This document shows, piece by piece, positions 36,416 through 45,492 of a DNA stretch of 64,000 nucleotides. The notes below the pieces were generated by a model. The model did no database searches. It was not told where the DNA came from and worked only from the letters and a program-made list of their open reading frames with translations. Made by a program: the position numbers and the translations under genes. The DNA comes from JARDZU01 sp963730285 (GTDB lineage Bacteria > Actinomycetota > Acidimicrobiia > Spongiisociales > ZC4RG35): NCBI GenBank assembly GCA_963730285.1, contig CAVSQY010000007.1:186001-250000 (forward strand), in the 5' to 3' direction. How positions within the stretch are numbered: position 1 is the stretch's first letter; each line of letters begins with the position of its first letter.

Positions 36416-36450
36416 TTGAGCGTTGATTCAAATTAGAGTTATCACTCAAA
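36416..36450 (+). promoter_or_regulatory. Candidate promoter with overlapping TetR-type operator
   Basis: A -35-like TTGAGC (36416-36421) and -10-like TTATCA (36439-36444) are 17 bp apart, upstream of the acyl-CoA dehydrogenase GTG. An AT-rich imperfect dyad with TTGA/TCAA ends (36424-36450) overlaps the -10. Such low GC is rare in this window. A TetR operator is the likely reading; no binding evidence is available. Confidence 0.4.
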
Positions 36451-36467
36451 AGCACCAGGAGAAAGAT

Positions 36468-38261
36468 GTGAGCCACTACAAGGCCAACCTTCGGGATATC
36501 GAATTCAACCTCTTCGAGGTCAACCGAATCCAGGATTACATCGGCTCAGGCGAGTGGTCGGAGATCGACGAGCCGACGGCCCGTGACATCCTGGTCGAGA
36601 TCGAACGCCTGGCCAGGGAGGATTTCGCCGCCTCCTACGCCGATCAAGACCGAATTCCCCTCGAGTTGAAGGATGGGGAGGTCCATTTGCCCGATTCGGT
36701 CATGGCGGGCGTCCACGCCTTCCGGGAAGGCGGATGGGATCGTCTGGGCGCTCCCACCGAGCTCGGTGGCATGTCGGCGCCCCCCAGCCTGATCTGGGCG
36801 ACCCAGGAGATGCAGCTTGCCGCCAACACGACAGTGTCGTGGTATGCGGGCGGCACGCTCTTTGCGAGGGTCCTGTTCGAAGAGGGAAACGAAGCCCAAC
36901 GCGAGCTGGCGAGGTTGTGGGTCGAGAACAACTGGTCGGGCTCGATGATGCTCACCGAGGCGGACGCAGGGTCGGACGTCGGCGCGGGCACCACCAAGGC
37001 AATAGACATGGGTGACGGGACCTGGCACATCGAGGGGGTCAAGCGTTTCATCACCGGTGGCGAGCACGACGCGTCGGAGAACATCATGCATCTCGTCCTG
37101 GCGCGGCCCGAGGGTGCCGCCCCTGGTACCAAGGGACTGTCTCTGTTCCTCGTTCCCAAATATCTGGTCAACGCCGACGGCTCACTCGGTGAGCGCAACG
37201 GTGTCGTCGCCACCAACATCGAGAAGAAAATGGGCCTCAAAGGCTCTACGACCTGTGAGATGACTTTTGGCGTCGACCATCCGGCCGTTGGGTATCTCGT
37301 CGGCGACCGCCACGATGGCATACGTCAGATGTTTCGCGTCATCGAGAGCGCACGGATGATGATCGGCACCAAGTCGATGGGGACGCTGAGCACCGGGTAT
37401 CTCAACGCACTCGAGTACGCCAAGGTACGCAAGCAAGGAGCAGACCTGACGGAGAGTGGCAACAAGTCGGCACCGAAAGTGGCCATCATCAGCCACCCGA
37501 ACGTCCGCCGGATGCTCATGAACCTGAAGTCTTATTCGGAGGGCCTGCGCGCCCTGGCGATGTACACCGCATGGGTCCAGGATCAGGCGATTCTCCATCC
37601 TGAGGACGACGGCTGGGAGCGTCGCTCGGATCTGTTGTTGCCTCTGGTCAAGGGCTACTCCTCCGAAAGGGCCTATGAGCAACTCGCCGACGCACTCCAG
37701 GTGTTCGGTGGGTCTGGGTTCACACAGGATTACCCGCTGGAGCAATACATCCGGGACACGAAGATCGACACCATCTATGAAGGCACCACTGGAATACAGG
37801 CACTCGACTTCTTCTTCCGAAAGGTCGCCCGCGACCAGGGGGAGACCTTGGCCTCGCTGTCGGCCGAGATCGCCGAGTTCGTCAAGGGCGGGGGCGATGG
37901 CGATCCGCTCGCCTTGGAGAGGGAGAAGCTCGGTGAGCTTCACGAAGACGTGCAGACCCACATCGGTTCGATGGTGGCCAATCTCATGACCTCGCTGGCC
38001 GGGGAGAAGGAGGCGATCTACCGGGTTGGCCTTCAGACCAATGCCCTGCTCGACTCGGTCGCCGAGATGATCATCTCATGGCAGCTGCTGCGACAGGCGG
38101 AGATAGCACTGCCCAAGATCGACCAGGACCCTTTCTACAAGGGGAAGGTGGAGAGCGCCCGCTGGTTCCTCGATCATGCCGCGGTGGCCGTCCAAGGCCG
38201 TCGAGCCCTGGCCGAGTCCGAGGATGGCCACATCATGAACCTGCCGGTCGAGGCCTTCTGA
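36468..38261 (+). CDS. Acyl-CoA dehydrogenase (large FadE type)
   Basis: 597 residues: N-terminal extension, then WSGSMMLTEADAGSDVGAGTT, KRFITGGEHDASENI, FGGSGFTQDYPLEQYIRDTKIDTIYEGTTGIQ split around catalytic Glu in TIYEGTTG, and a C-terminal helical domain of about 130 residues as in actinobacterial FadE5-like enzymes. Oxidises an acyl-CoA with FAD. GTG 36468 has AGGAGA upstream and is preferred to TTG 36423. Confidence 0.92.
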   Translation: MSHYKANLRDIEFNLFEVNRIQDYIGSGEWSEIDEPTARDILVEIERLAREDFAASYADQDRIPLELKDGEVHLPDSVMAGVHAFREGGWDRLGAPTELGGMSAPPSLIWATQEMQLAANTTVSWYAGGTLFARVLFEEGNEAQRELARLWVENNWSGSMMLTEADAGSDVGAGTTKAIDMGDGTWHIEGVKRFITGGEHDASENIMHLVLARPEGAAPGTKGLSLFLVPKYLVNADGSLGERNGVVATNIEKKMGLKGSTTCEMTFGVDHPAVGYLVGDRHDGIRQMFRVIESARMMIGTKSMGTLSTGYLNALEYAKVRKQGADLTESGNKSAPKVAIISHPNVRRMLMNLKSYSEGLRALAMYTAWVQDQAILHPEDDGWERRSDLLLPLVKGYSSERAYEQLADALQVFGGSGFTQDYPLEQYIRDTKIDTIYEGTTGIQALDFFFRKVARDQGETLASLSAEIAEFVKGGGDGDPLALEREKLGELHEDVQTHIGSMVANLMTSLAGEKEAIYRVGLQTNALLDSVAEMIISWQLLRQAEIALPKIDQDPFYKGKVESARWFLDHAAVAVQGRRALAESEDGHIMNLPVEAF

Positions 38262-38317
38262 GGCGATGTCGCGACTGTGACGGTCCGATGTCCATCGATC
38301 GTCGATAACGTCTGGTC

Positions 38318-38764
38318 GTGCCCGCATCGATCTTTGCACTCATCGCCATCCTGGTCGGTGTCTTCCTGTTCATCGTGGCGTTGATCGTGTGGCAGGAGGC
38401 AAAGCGTCGTCCCAGCTACGACCCGTTGGAGTATGTGGTCGAGGACGCGGTGAAACACGTCGAGGACGGTCTCGATCCGGGCATGGACGCGCGGTTGGGC
38501 CGGGCCGACATCCGGAGGATCCTCGAGTGGGAAGTCTTCTATCTTCAGGGTCTCGCTCAAGACGACCGGCACAACCCCGTGGAGACCGTCGCCGGCGGCC
38601 ACGACAGCTCGATCCGCTACATAATCGAGCAAATAGCCACAAAACACGGTGTCACCTACTCTCACCGGGACGTCGAAGAGGTACTTCGGCTCGAAGCCGA
38701 CTATCTGGTGCGAATAGGCGCAGTAGGCGAGCCGGTGGATCTCGATGGAGGTGAAGAGGAATGA
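38318..38764 (+). CDS. Membrane-anchored protein of unknown function
   Basis: 148 residues: N-terminal membrane helix (FALIAILVGVFLFIVALIVW) and a helical cytoplasmic domain with RADIRRILEWEVFYLQGLAQDD and DVEEVLRLEADYLVRIGAVG. Not recognised. GTG start; its stop overlaps the ATG of the zinc-ribbon protein, so the three small genes at 38.3-39.3 kb form one unit. Confidence 0.75.
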   Translation: MPASIFALIAILVGVFLFIVALIVWQEAKRRPSYDPLEYVVEDAVKHVEDGLDPGMDARLGRADIRRILEWEVFYLQGLAQDDRHNPVETVAGGHDSSIRYIIEQIATKHGVTYSHRDVEEVLRLEADYLVRIGAVGEPVDLDGGEEE

Positions 38765-39099
38765 TGGTGAGGTGCGGCGCATGTCGCAATCAGTTCGATG
38801 TGCCGGGGGCGGGCCGATTCGCCTGCCCGGTGTGCGGGTCGGTGAATGTGGTGCGCGAGCAGGGCGAGCAGGGATCCCAACCCGCCCCGCCCGGCCCATA
38901 CCCGACGGCCCCAGGTGCGGTGGGCAACAGTGGTCTGGTGCAGCCGGCGCCCCCACCGCCGAGCAAGCCCGCACCAAAGGTGGAGTGCACCGATTGCGGC
39001 TTCAGCTTCTACGTGGGTGACATCGCCGTTGCCACCTGCCCGAACTGTGGCGCGGAGGTCATGACCGGTCTCGAGGACGACACCGAGGTCGACGACTGA
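38761..39099 (+). CDS. Double zinc-ribbon protein with Pro-rich linker
   Basis: 112 residues: an N-terminal ribbon (CGACRNQF and CPVCGSV), a Pro/Ala/Gly-rich linker (about 38-70), and a second ribbon (CTDCGFSF and CPNCGAEV), then an acidic tail. All eight Cys are present. Probably a nucleic-acid or protein-binding adaptor. Coupled to the upstream membrane protein by an ATGA overlap. Confidence 0.8.
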   Translation: MMVRCGACRNQFDVPGAGRFACPVCGSVNVVREQGEQGSQPAPPGPYPTAPGAVGNSGLVQPAPPPPSKPAPKVECTDCGFSFYVGDIAVATCPNCGAEVMTGLEDDTEVDD

Positions 39100-39309
39100 A
39101 TGAGCCGGCTTCCCAGATTGGAGGAGTATCGGTACGTGGGCACTCGGGACAACATGCGTTTCTACGACTGTGAGGACTCTGCCCAGTTCGAGGCACTGGA
39201 GGATCGGGTCAAGTCTCTCGACCTGATAATGCAAAACCAGGTCCAGACCTTCGCGCCGGACACTGCTATCGAGGCGATGAACCGGAGCTTCAAGCCGGCC
39301 CGGATCTGA
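39100..39309 (+). CDS. Short conserved-looking protein, unknown function
   Basis: 69 residues with a charged N terminus (LPRLEEYRYVGTRDNMRFYD) and a helical C-terminal half (FEALEDRVKSLDLIMQNQVQ). The ATG immediately follows the zinc-ribbon stop codon. Not recognised; the coding case rests on spacing and composition. Confidence 0.65.
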   Translation: MSRLPRLEEYRYVGTRDNMRFYDCEDSAQFEALEDRVKSLDLIMQNQVQTFAPDTAIEAMNRSFKPARI

Positions 39310-39321
39310 GAGCTGACCCGA

Positions 39322-39912
39322 TCATTCGAAACCCTGGGCCACCAGATCACCGACTCTTTTCCCCCGACCGTGGAAGAAGTGGTCTCCAGGAGTGAGCAGC
39401 AGGTCAATGCCCATGTCCTCCGCATAGGACCTGAGCGCCGTGACCGAGATCACCTGATCGCGTGTTCCGACCACGATCCGCTTCGGGCCGGGTGGAAGTC
39501 GGTCGGGCAGCAGGGAGGGCTCGGGTGCAATGCCCGAGTAAGGGATGGCTTCGTCCTGATCGCCGAGCCATCGCAAGGCGGAACCGGCTCCGAAAGACCA
39601 ACCGGACAGGTGCATTGGGAGGCGCCGCCTCTGTGCCTCCTCGACGGCGGCGGTGATGTCGTGTTGCTCGCCTTCGCCTGCCTCGTGTTTCCCGGTGCTC
39701 GACCCTGTGCCGCGGAAGTTGAATCTGAGTACTGCGAGGCCGCGTTCGAGCATTTGAGTGGAGACCGAGATCATCAGCGGAGCCATCATGGTCCCGCCCT
39801 GCAGGGGATGGGGATGACAGAAGACGACGACACCCCACGGATCCTCCGGGGAATCCCAACGGGCCTCGAGTGTTTCACCATCTGTGGTGTTGAGGTCGAG
39901 TCGTTCGATCAT
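39322..39912 (-). CDS. Alpha/beta hydrolase
   Basis: 196 residues: VVFCHPHPLQGGTMMAPL, VLRFNFRGTGSSTG, nucleophile elbow LSGWSFGAGSAL (Ser), Asp in GTRDQVI, His in TPGDHFFHG. Resembles the small dienelactone-hydrolase-like or YsgA group. It converges on the 39.1 kb gene. A 30-residue candidate membrane peptide lies 7 bp upstream. Confidence 0.87.
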   Translation of the reverse strand: MIERLDLNTTDGETLEARWDSPEDPWGVVVFCHPHPLQGGTMMAPLMISVSTQMLERGLAVLRFNFRGTGSSTGKHEAGEGEQHDITAAVEEAQRRRLPMHLSGWSFGAGSALRWLGDQDEAIPYSGIAPEPSLLPDRLPPGPKRIVVGTRDQVISVTALRSYAEDMGIDLLLTPGDHFFHGRGKRVGDLVAQGFE

Positions 39913-39919
39913 CTGCGGG

Positions 39920-40012
39920 TCAGGTGAGAGCCAGCAACAGCCAGATGGCTGCTGCTCCGAGGATGACCAAGGCCAGCACGGCTGAGGCGATCAGTAGCCA
40001 TCTGGTTTGCAT
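39920..40012 (-). CDS. Candidate 30-residue single-pass membrane peptide
   Basis: ATG at 40012 followed by a nearly all-hydrophobic helix (WLLIASAVLALVILGAAAI then WLLLALT) and a stop 7 bp before the hydrolase ATG. The spacing suggests co-transcription with the hydrolase. There is no good ribosome site, so translation could be leaderless. Function unknown. Confidence 0.38.
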   Translation of the reverse strand: MQTRWLLIASAVLALVILGAAAIWLLLALT

Positions 40013-40140
40013 GGTTGAAGGAGGGTAACCAGGAGCACAAATAGTGCTTCGTTCGGGAACGTCGGCGACGTTCAAGGCGAGTCAGGCGTTGTTGGCCGGG
40101 GCATTAGGCTCGGGCGGGCAGTTCCACCGAAAGGCAGAGG

Positions 40141-41508
40141 TTGTACGACATCGTGATAATCGGCGGGGGGCCGGGCGGATATGCCGCAGCCCTCTATGCC
40201 CATAATTTCGGCCTGTCGGTGGCGATGATCGACAAGGAAAGGCCGGGGGGCACCTGTTTGATCCGGGGTTGCATACCTGCCAAGCAGTGGCTGCAGGTGG
40301 CCCATGTCTACACCACGGTCGCGCATGCAGCCGAGTTCGGAGTCGTCACCAACCAGCCCAGCCTCGATTGGGAGGCGGCGCTCGCTCGCAAGAATCAAAG
40401 CGTGGAGGGCCTGGTCCGAGGCCTGGGTGGTCTCCTCAAGAAGAAGAACGTCGAGGTGATCACCGGTTACGGGCGTCTCGCCGGCCCGGGCAAGGTCGAG
40501 GTTGAGACGGACGCCGGCACGCAGACTCTGGAGGGCTCGGCCGTCATCCTGGCCTCGGGCTCGTACCCAAGGACCATTCCCGGCTACGAATTCGATGGTC
40601 GTCAGATCGTCAGCTCGGATCATGCCCTCGATTGGCCCAAACGACCGGAGCGGGTCGCCATCGTCGGCGGCGGTGTGATCGGATGCGAGTTCGCCTCCCT
40701 GTTGGTGGACGTCGGTTCAGAGGTGCATGTGTTCGAGATGATGGAGCAGATCGTCCCGGGGTCGGACGCCGAGATTGCCCGCCAGTTGCAGCGTCAACTC
40801 CAGAAGCGAGGCGTCAAGTTCCACATCGGCGTCGGTGTCGAGGCTCCGCGAGTCGCAGAGTCAGTTGTCGTTCCGGCCGGCGGCGAGGAGGTGGAGGTCG
40901 ATGTGGTCCTGGTCTCGGTGGGCCGCGGCCCCAACACCGACGACGTCGGCATGGGCACGGTCACCGCAGAGTTGGATCATGGGTTCGTCAAGGTCGATCA
41001 GTCCACGATGCAGACCGCCCAGAGTGGCCTCTACGCGGTCGGGGACATAGTGGCTGGGACACCCCAGCTGGCGCACGTCGGTTTTGCAGAGGGAATTGCT
41101 GCTGTCACCCACATCGCCACAGGTGAGAGCCGACCCGTCAACTATCAGGCCATCCCTCGGGTCACCTACACCCAGCCCGAGGTAGCCGAGGTGGGGATCT
41201 CCGAGTCGGAGGCCAAGGATCGCGGTCTGGACGTCGAGGTGGCCAAGCACGCCTTCAACGGTGTCGGTCGGGCCATCATCATTGGTGAGAACCAGGGTTT
41301 CGTAAAGGTCGTCTCGGAGAAGGGCGGACCGATAATCGGGGCGTCCGTCATCGGCCCTCAGGCCGGCGAGTTGATCCACGAGTTGATGTACTCGGTTGGA
41401 TGGGAGGCCCTGCCCGACGAGGCAGCTGCCTTCATCCATGCCCATCCCACATTGTCCGAAGCAGTCGGTGAGGCACTTCTGTCCGCAGCCGGCCGCAGTC
41501 TTCACTGA
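40141..41508 (+). CDS. lpdA: Dihydrolipoamide dehydrogenase (E3)
   Basis: 455 residues: FAD motif IIGGGPGGYAAALYA, redox disulfide GGTCLIRGCIPAKQW, NAD motif VAIVGGGVIGCEFASLL, AVGDIVAGTPQLAH, and the C-terminal active-site HAHPTLSEAVGEALL. Re-oxidises lipoyl groups of 2-oxoacid dehydrogenase complexes. TTG start at 40141. Followed 11 bp later by an E2 gene and then lipoate genes, forming one functional block. Confidence 0.93.
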   Translation: MYDIVIIGGGPGGYAAALYAHNFGLSVAMIDKERPGGTCLIRGCIPAKQWLQVAHVYTTVAHAAEFGVVTNQPSLDWEAALARKNQSVEGLVRGLGGLLKKKNVEVITGYGRLAGPGKVEVETDAGTQTLEGSAVILASGSYPRTIPGYEFDGRQIVSSDHALDWPKRPERVAIVGGGVIGCEFASLLVDVGSEVHVFEMMEQIVPGSDAEIARQLQRQLQKRGVKFHIGVGVEAPRVAESVVVPAGGEEVEVDVVLVSVGRGPNTDDVGMGTVTAELDHGFVKVDQSTMQTAQSGLYAVGDIVAGTPQLAHVGFAEGIAAVTHIATGESRPVNYQAIPRVTYTQPEVAEVGISESEAKDRGLDVEVAKHAFNGVGRAIIIGENQGFVKVVSEKGGPIIGASVIGPQAGELIHELMYSVGWEALPDEAAAFIHAHPTLSEAVGEALLSAAGRSLH

Positions 41509-41519
41509 GAGGAGCGAAT

Positions 41520-42909
41520 TTGGCTACGACAGTCTCCATGCCCCAGCTGGGGGAAACGGTAACCGAGGGCACCATCCTCAAATGGGCCAAGAAGGTCGGC
41601 GACACGATCGCTGAAGACGAGGTGTTGCTCGAGATCTCCACCGACAAGGTAGACACCGAAGTCCCTTCGCCTGCCGCGGGGACCATCCTAGAGATCCTGG
41701 TCGACGAGGGAGACACGGTACAGGTGGGCACACCGATGGTGGTGATCGGTGAAGAGGGCGAGAGCACCTCGGATTCGACGACGTCGGAACCCGCCGTCGT
41801 AGCCGAGGCGACCGAGACCCCGGAACCGGCAGATGCCGCTGAGCCCGAGGCGAGCGGAGCCGCTTCCCCGTCCGACCGGGAGGTCGAGGCGTTCTTCGCC
41901 GAGCCTGATGAAACCGAGAAGAAACCGCATCTGCTGTCCCCGGTGGTGCGGAAGCTGATTCGTGAGCACGAGATCGATGTGTCCAAGCTGAGCGGGAGCG
42001 GCGAGGGCGGTCGGATAACGCGTAGGGACGTCGAGGCGTTCATCGAATCCGGTGAGCCTGCCCTTTCGGTCCCAACTCCCGTTGCAGAGCCACCGAAGGA
42101 GACTCAGGAAGGCCCGTCTGAGACGGCAGCGACAGTCGAGCCGGAGGTGAGAGAGCCGGCAGCTGCCGTGCAACCCGCACCGGGTGCCACGGACGAAGAG
42201 GTGCCGCTAGATCGGATCCGGATTCGCACCGCCGAGAACATGATCAACTCGAAGCGGACCGCGGCTCACGTCTGGACATCGGTCGAAGTCGACTTCGAGC
42301 GAGTGGAGCGGGTCCGTCAGGCCCACAAGGCGGAGTTCAAGGAGGAGGAGGGCTTCTCCCTCACCTATCTGCCCTTCATCTCCCGGGCGACCATCGACGC
42401 ACTGAAGGCATTCCCGGTGGTGAACAGCTCGTTCTATCTGGAAGAGAAGAAGGCCGTGTTTCACAAGAAGGTCGATCTCGGCATCGCGATCGACCTCAAT
42501 CAGGGCGGGCTTGTGGTGGCCCGCGTGAAGAACGCCGACGGCCTGCGTCTTGGTCGGGCTGGCCCGCGAGATCCGCGAGCTGGCCGATCGAGGGCGCTCC
42601 AGGGACCTGGGGCTCGACGACTTGACCGGTTCGACATTCACCATCACCAACCCAGGCCCGTTCGGGTCATTCATGTCGGCGCCGATCATCAATGTCCCCA
42701 ACGTGGCGATCCTGTCGACCGAAACGGTGACCAAGAGGCCCACGGTCATCACCACCCCTGATGGTCAGGACATGATCGCCATCCGCCACATCGGGTATCT
42801 GGGCCTGACCTGGGACCACCGGGCGTTCGACGGGTCGACCGCCGTCCTGTTCCTGCAGAGGATCAAGCAGAACATCGAGACATGGGACTGGGAGCAGGAG
42901 CTTGCCTGA
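41520..42909 (+). CDS. 2-oxoacid dehydrogenase E2 (lipoyl acyltransferase), frameshifted
   Basis: About 462 residues when repaired: lipoyl domain (1-75, lipoyl-Lys in EISTDKVDTEVPSP), an Ala/Glu/Pro linker, a peripheral subunit-binding domain (LLSPVVRKLIREHEIDVSKL, about 137-175), another linker, and the catalytic domain ending in TWDHRAFDGSTA. One extra T at about 42550 (CGTCTTGGTC) shifts frame; downstream coding (LAREIRELADRG onward) continues one frame over to the stop at 42909. It could be a SucB, DlaT or branched-chain E2; the motifs do not separate these. TTG start with GAGGAG upstream. Confidence 0.85.
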
Positions 42910-42913
42910 GCCC

Positions 42914-44558
42914 ATGTTGCGGTCACGCTGGCTGGGTCGTCTTCCCTACACGGAGGCGTGGGACCTGCAGCGGGCCTTTCACGAGGGAAAGGCCCGGGGT
43001 CGCACCGACGACGACTATCTGCTCCTGTTGGAGCACCCACCGGTTTTCACCATCGGGCGCAATGGTGACGCCAACAACCTCCTTGTCGACCGGGCGATGG
43101 TCGAGGCCGAGGTGCATCACGTCGATCGGGGAGGAGACATCACTTTCCACGGTCCCGGGCAACTGGTCGGCTACCCAATCCTCACCCTCGAGGACCCCAA
43201 ACAGATAGTCCCATACGTTCGCCGGCTGGAGGAGGTCCTCATCGCCACCCTGGCCGACTTCGGTGTCGAAGGATGGGCCGAGGCCGGGTACACGGGAGTG
43301 TGGACCGAGCAGGGGCAAGGTGGCAGCCATCGGAGTCCGCGTCTCGCGCCGGGTGACCATGCACGGATTCGCCCTCAACCTCCATCCCGACATGAGTTAC
43401 TTCGGGATGATGAACCCCTGTGGCATCACCGATCGCCCGGTCACCACACTCTCAGACCTGGTGGGCCGAAAGGTGACCATCGAAGAGGCGGTGAGGGCCC
43501 TGATTCCCCATTTCGAGCGTGTCTTCGGATACGAGGTCACCGAGACCCAGCTGGCCGCCTTCGTCAGAGGTCAGGGGACGCGCTCGGAATATGAGGTGGA
43601 TCGTCTCCTCCAGTCTGGGACGTTCTCACCGGAGGCGCGTGGTGCCGAGCCGGTCCTGATCAACGGGAGGCTTCCCGGGGAGCCGCCACGACCCGAGTGG
43701 ATGAAGGTCAAGGCGAGGCTCGACGGCGATTACCTGGAATTGAAGAAGATGATGCGTGGTCTCGAGCTGAACACTGTCTGTGAGGAGGCAAACTGCCCCA
43801 ACATCTACGAGTGTTGGGGGATGGGCACCGCGACCCTGATGATCCTCGGTGACAAGTGCACCCGTGCTTGCTCGTTCTGCAACGTCACCACCGGGAAGCC
43901 AACCGAGCTGGACATCTTCGAGCCCTATCGGGCCGCCGAGGCGATCCGGAAGATGAGTCTTCGCCATGCGGTGATCACCTCAGTCAACCGCGACGATCTC
44001 GACGACGGGGGAGCGGGGATATTCGCCCACACCATCACCGAGAGCCGTCGTCAGTCGCCGGGGACCGAGATCGAGGTTCTGATCCCCGACTTCAAGGGCG
44101 ATAGGGAGGCTCTGCAAACCGTCATGGATGCCACACCCGAAGTGCTCAACCACAACACCGAGACCGTCCTCCGTCTTCAGCGCGACATCCGCACCTCGGC
44201 TAATTACGGGCGGTCTCTGTCTCTCTTGTGGCGGGCCAAGCAGATGAGACCTGAGGGGTTGACCAAATCAGGTCTAATCGTGGGCATGGGGGAGAGCAAG
44301 GAAGAGGTCCTCGGGGCCTTGGCGGACATGCGTGCCGTGGGGATCGACATCATCACGATCGGTCAGTACCTCCGGCCGACGGCGCGGCATCGCCCAATCC
44401 ATCGGTATGTCCATCCCGACGAGTTCGCCGAATACAAGGAATTCGGCGAGTCGCGTGGGATTCCCCACGTCGAATCAGGCCCACTGGTCCGTTCCAGCTA
44501 TCACGCCAGGGAGAGCCGCGAGGCGGTGCCATTGACCATCGGGGGCGGGGCGGGCTAG
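42914..44558 (+). CDS. Fused octanoyltransferase-lipoyl synthase (LipB-LipA), frameshifted
   Basis: About 547 residues when repaired. LipB part (about 1-215): LLLLEHPPVFTIGRNG, GGDITFHGPGQLVGYP, catalytic Lys in GKVAAIGVRVS, catalytic Cys in NPCGITDRPV. LipA part (about 260-547): CEEANCPNIYECWG auxiliary cluster, radical-SAM CTRACSFCNV, C-terminal RSSYHARES. No stop codon separates the two, so they read as one chain after correcting an extra G in the GGGG run at 43312-43315, which otherwise breaks LipB just before its Lys. LipB transfers octanoate to a lipoyl domain; LipA inserts two sulfurs. An internal start for LipA remains possible. Confidence 0.85.
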
Positions 44559-44648
44559 ATCAACCGCCCTGAAGCGGAACTTACCCCTTGGGCCGCATGG
44601 TTAGTCGGGCCTGATCGGGGCACTTTGTCTCAACTGATAGGCAAGCAG

Positions 44649-44680
44649 TAGGGCTCCAGGGAGATCTCCCTGGAGCCCTA
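44649..44680. terminator. Perfect 32-bp palindrome after lipA
   Basis: The 32 bases are fully self-complementary (arms TAGGGCTCCAGGGAGA and its complement), centred on GAGATCTC, between the lipB-lipA stop and the convergent SLH-like gene. It can fold into a long hairpin and serve both directions. No T run follows. The very different hairpin at 46135-46172 follows the lipA remnant. Confidence 0.65.
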
Positions 44681-44699
44681 CCGTAGATGAGGTCGTTCT

Positions 44700-45356
44700 T
44701 CAGCCGACCGTCACAGTTCCCGCGAAGAAACAGGTGTTGCTTCCGAGGGCTGGAGAATCACGGAGGAAGAACTCCACCGATGTGTGGAAATGGGTCGTAT
44801 AGCCCACCGCGTCGGCAAGTCCGACACTTCCGAAAGTACCGTTGCCGACACTGATCACCGTGCCTGCGTTCACGGTGCCATTGCCAAACTGGCTTGGTCC
44901 CGCGCCATTCAACGTGATGTGACTGACCGTCTCGTTCCAGCTCGCCCGAAGGGTCGGCTCGCCGGCACCGTTACAGGTGGCGTAGAGGGTGATCGGACCG
45001 TATGTCCCGATCGTCTCGTCGGTCGTGTTCGGGGCCGCCTGGTGGAAGAACGAGTTTTGCGTGACGCCATTCACACTCGCCGCGTCCACCACCTGATTCT
45101 CAGCCAGACGCTTCATGAACGTGGCCATTTGCCCGCGGGTGACGTTGTCGTCGGGGCAGAACTTGGTGTTGGACGGCGGATTGCATCCGACCGTGATGTT
45201 GTGGTCCTTCATCCAGCTGATGCCGGTGTGAAAGATGTGCGAGTCCGGAACATCAGTGAACTGATGCGATGCCCACACCGCAGTCGGAACCGCGAGCAGG
45301 AATGCCGTGACTATCCCTATGAGCGTCATCGAACGACGCCGTGTCGGCTTCTCCAT
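44700..45356 (-). CDS. Secreted protein with one SLH-like repeat (duplicate A)
   Basis: 218 residues: signal peptide (LIGIVTAFLLAVPTAVWA), one Cys-paired SLH-like repeat (FTDVPDSHIFHTGISWM, then GCNPPSNTKFCPDD and TRGQMATFMKRLA; about residues 30-88), then a ~120-residue Gly/Thr/Asn-rich beta domain with two Cys. The first ~92 residues differ at only five positions from duplicate B at 46.2-47.0 kb, whereas the C-terminal domains are unrelated by eye. ATG 45356 has AAGGAGG upstream. Probably a cell-surface protein. Confidence 0.85.
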   Translation of the reverse strand: MEKPTRRRSMTLIGIVTAFLLAVPTAVWASHQFTDVPDSHIFHTGISWMKDHNITVGCNPPSNTKFCPDDNVTRGQMATFMKRLAENQVVDAASVNGVTQNSFFHQAAPNTTDETIGTYGPITLYATCNGAGEPTLRASWNETVSHITLNGAGPSQFGNGTVNAGTVISVGNGTFGSVGLADAVGYTTHFHTSVEFFLRDSPALGSNTCFFAGTVTVG

Positions 45357-45440
45357 GACCAGTACCTCCTTGAGTTGGCCAGGGGGGTGGTCCCCCAAGG
45401 ATGCATACTTACACCGAGGTGGCAGGTTTCAATCAGGGTT
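45357..45440 (-). promoter_or_regulatory. Leader/promoter region of SLH duplicate A, conserved in duplicate B
   Basis: Reading the minus strand toward the gene, blocks TGAAACC (inside the -35-like TTGAAA), GTAAGTATGCAT, a GGGGG/CCCCC hairpin and CAAGGAGGTACTGGTC also occur at 47013-47100 with small changes. In both copies the hairpin stays paired despite different bases. This points to a conserved promoter and leader rather than chance. The exact -10 is unclear. Confidence 0.45.
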
Positions 45441-45492
45441 TCACCCCCCATGACCGGCGATCGAGGCCGCCGTCGCGGAGTTGTGCCGGGTT

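Noticed and set aside
42550..42560. Programmed ribosomal frameshift in the E2 gene
   Set aside because: No slippery heptamer with a downstream pseudoknot was recognised, and similar indels occur in five unrelated genes nearby, which points to sequence error.
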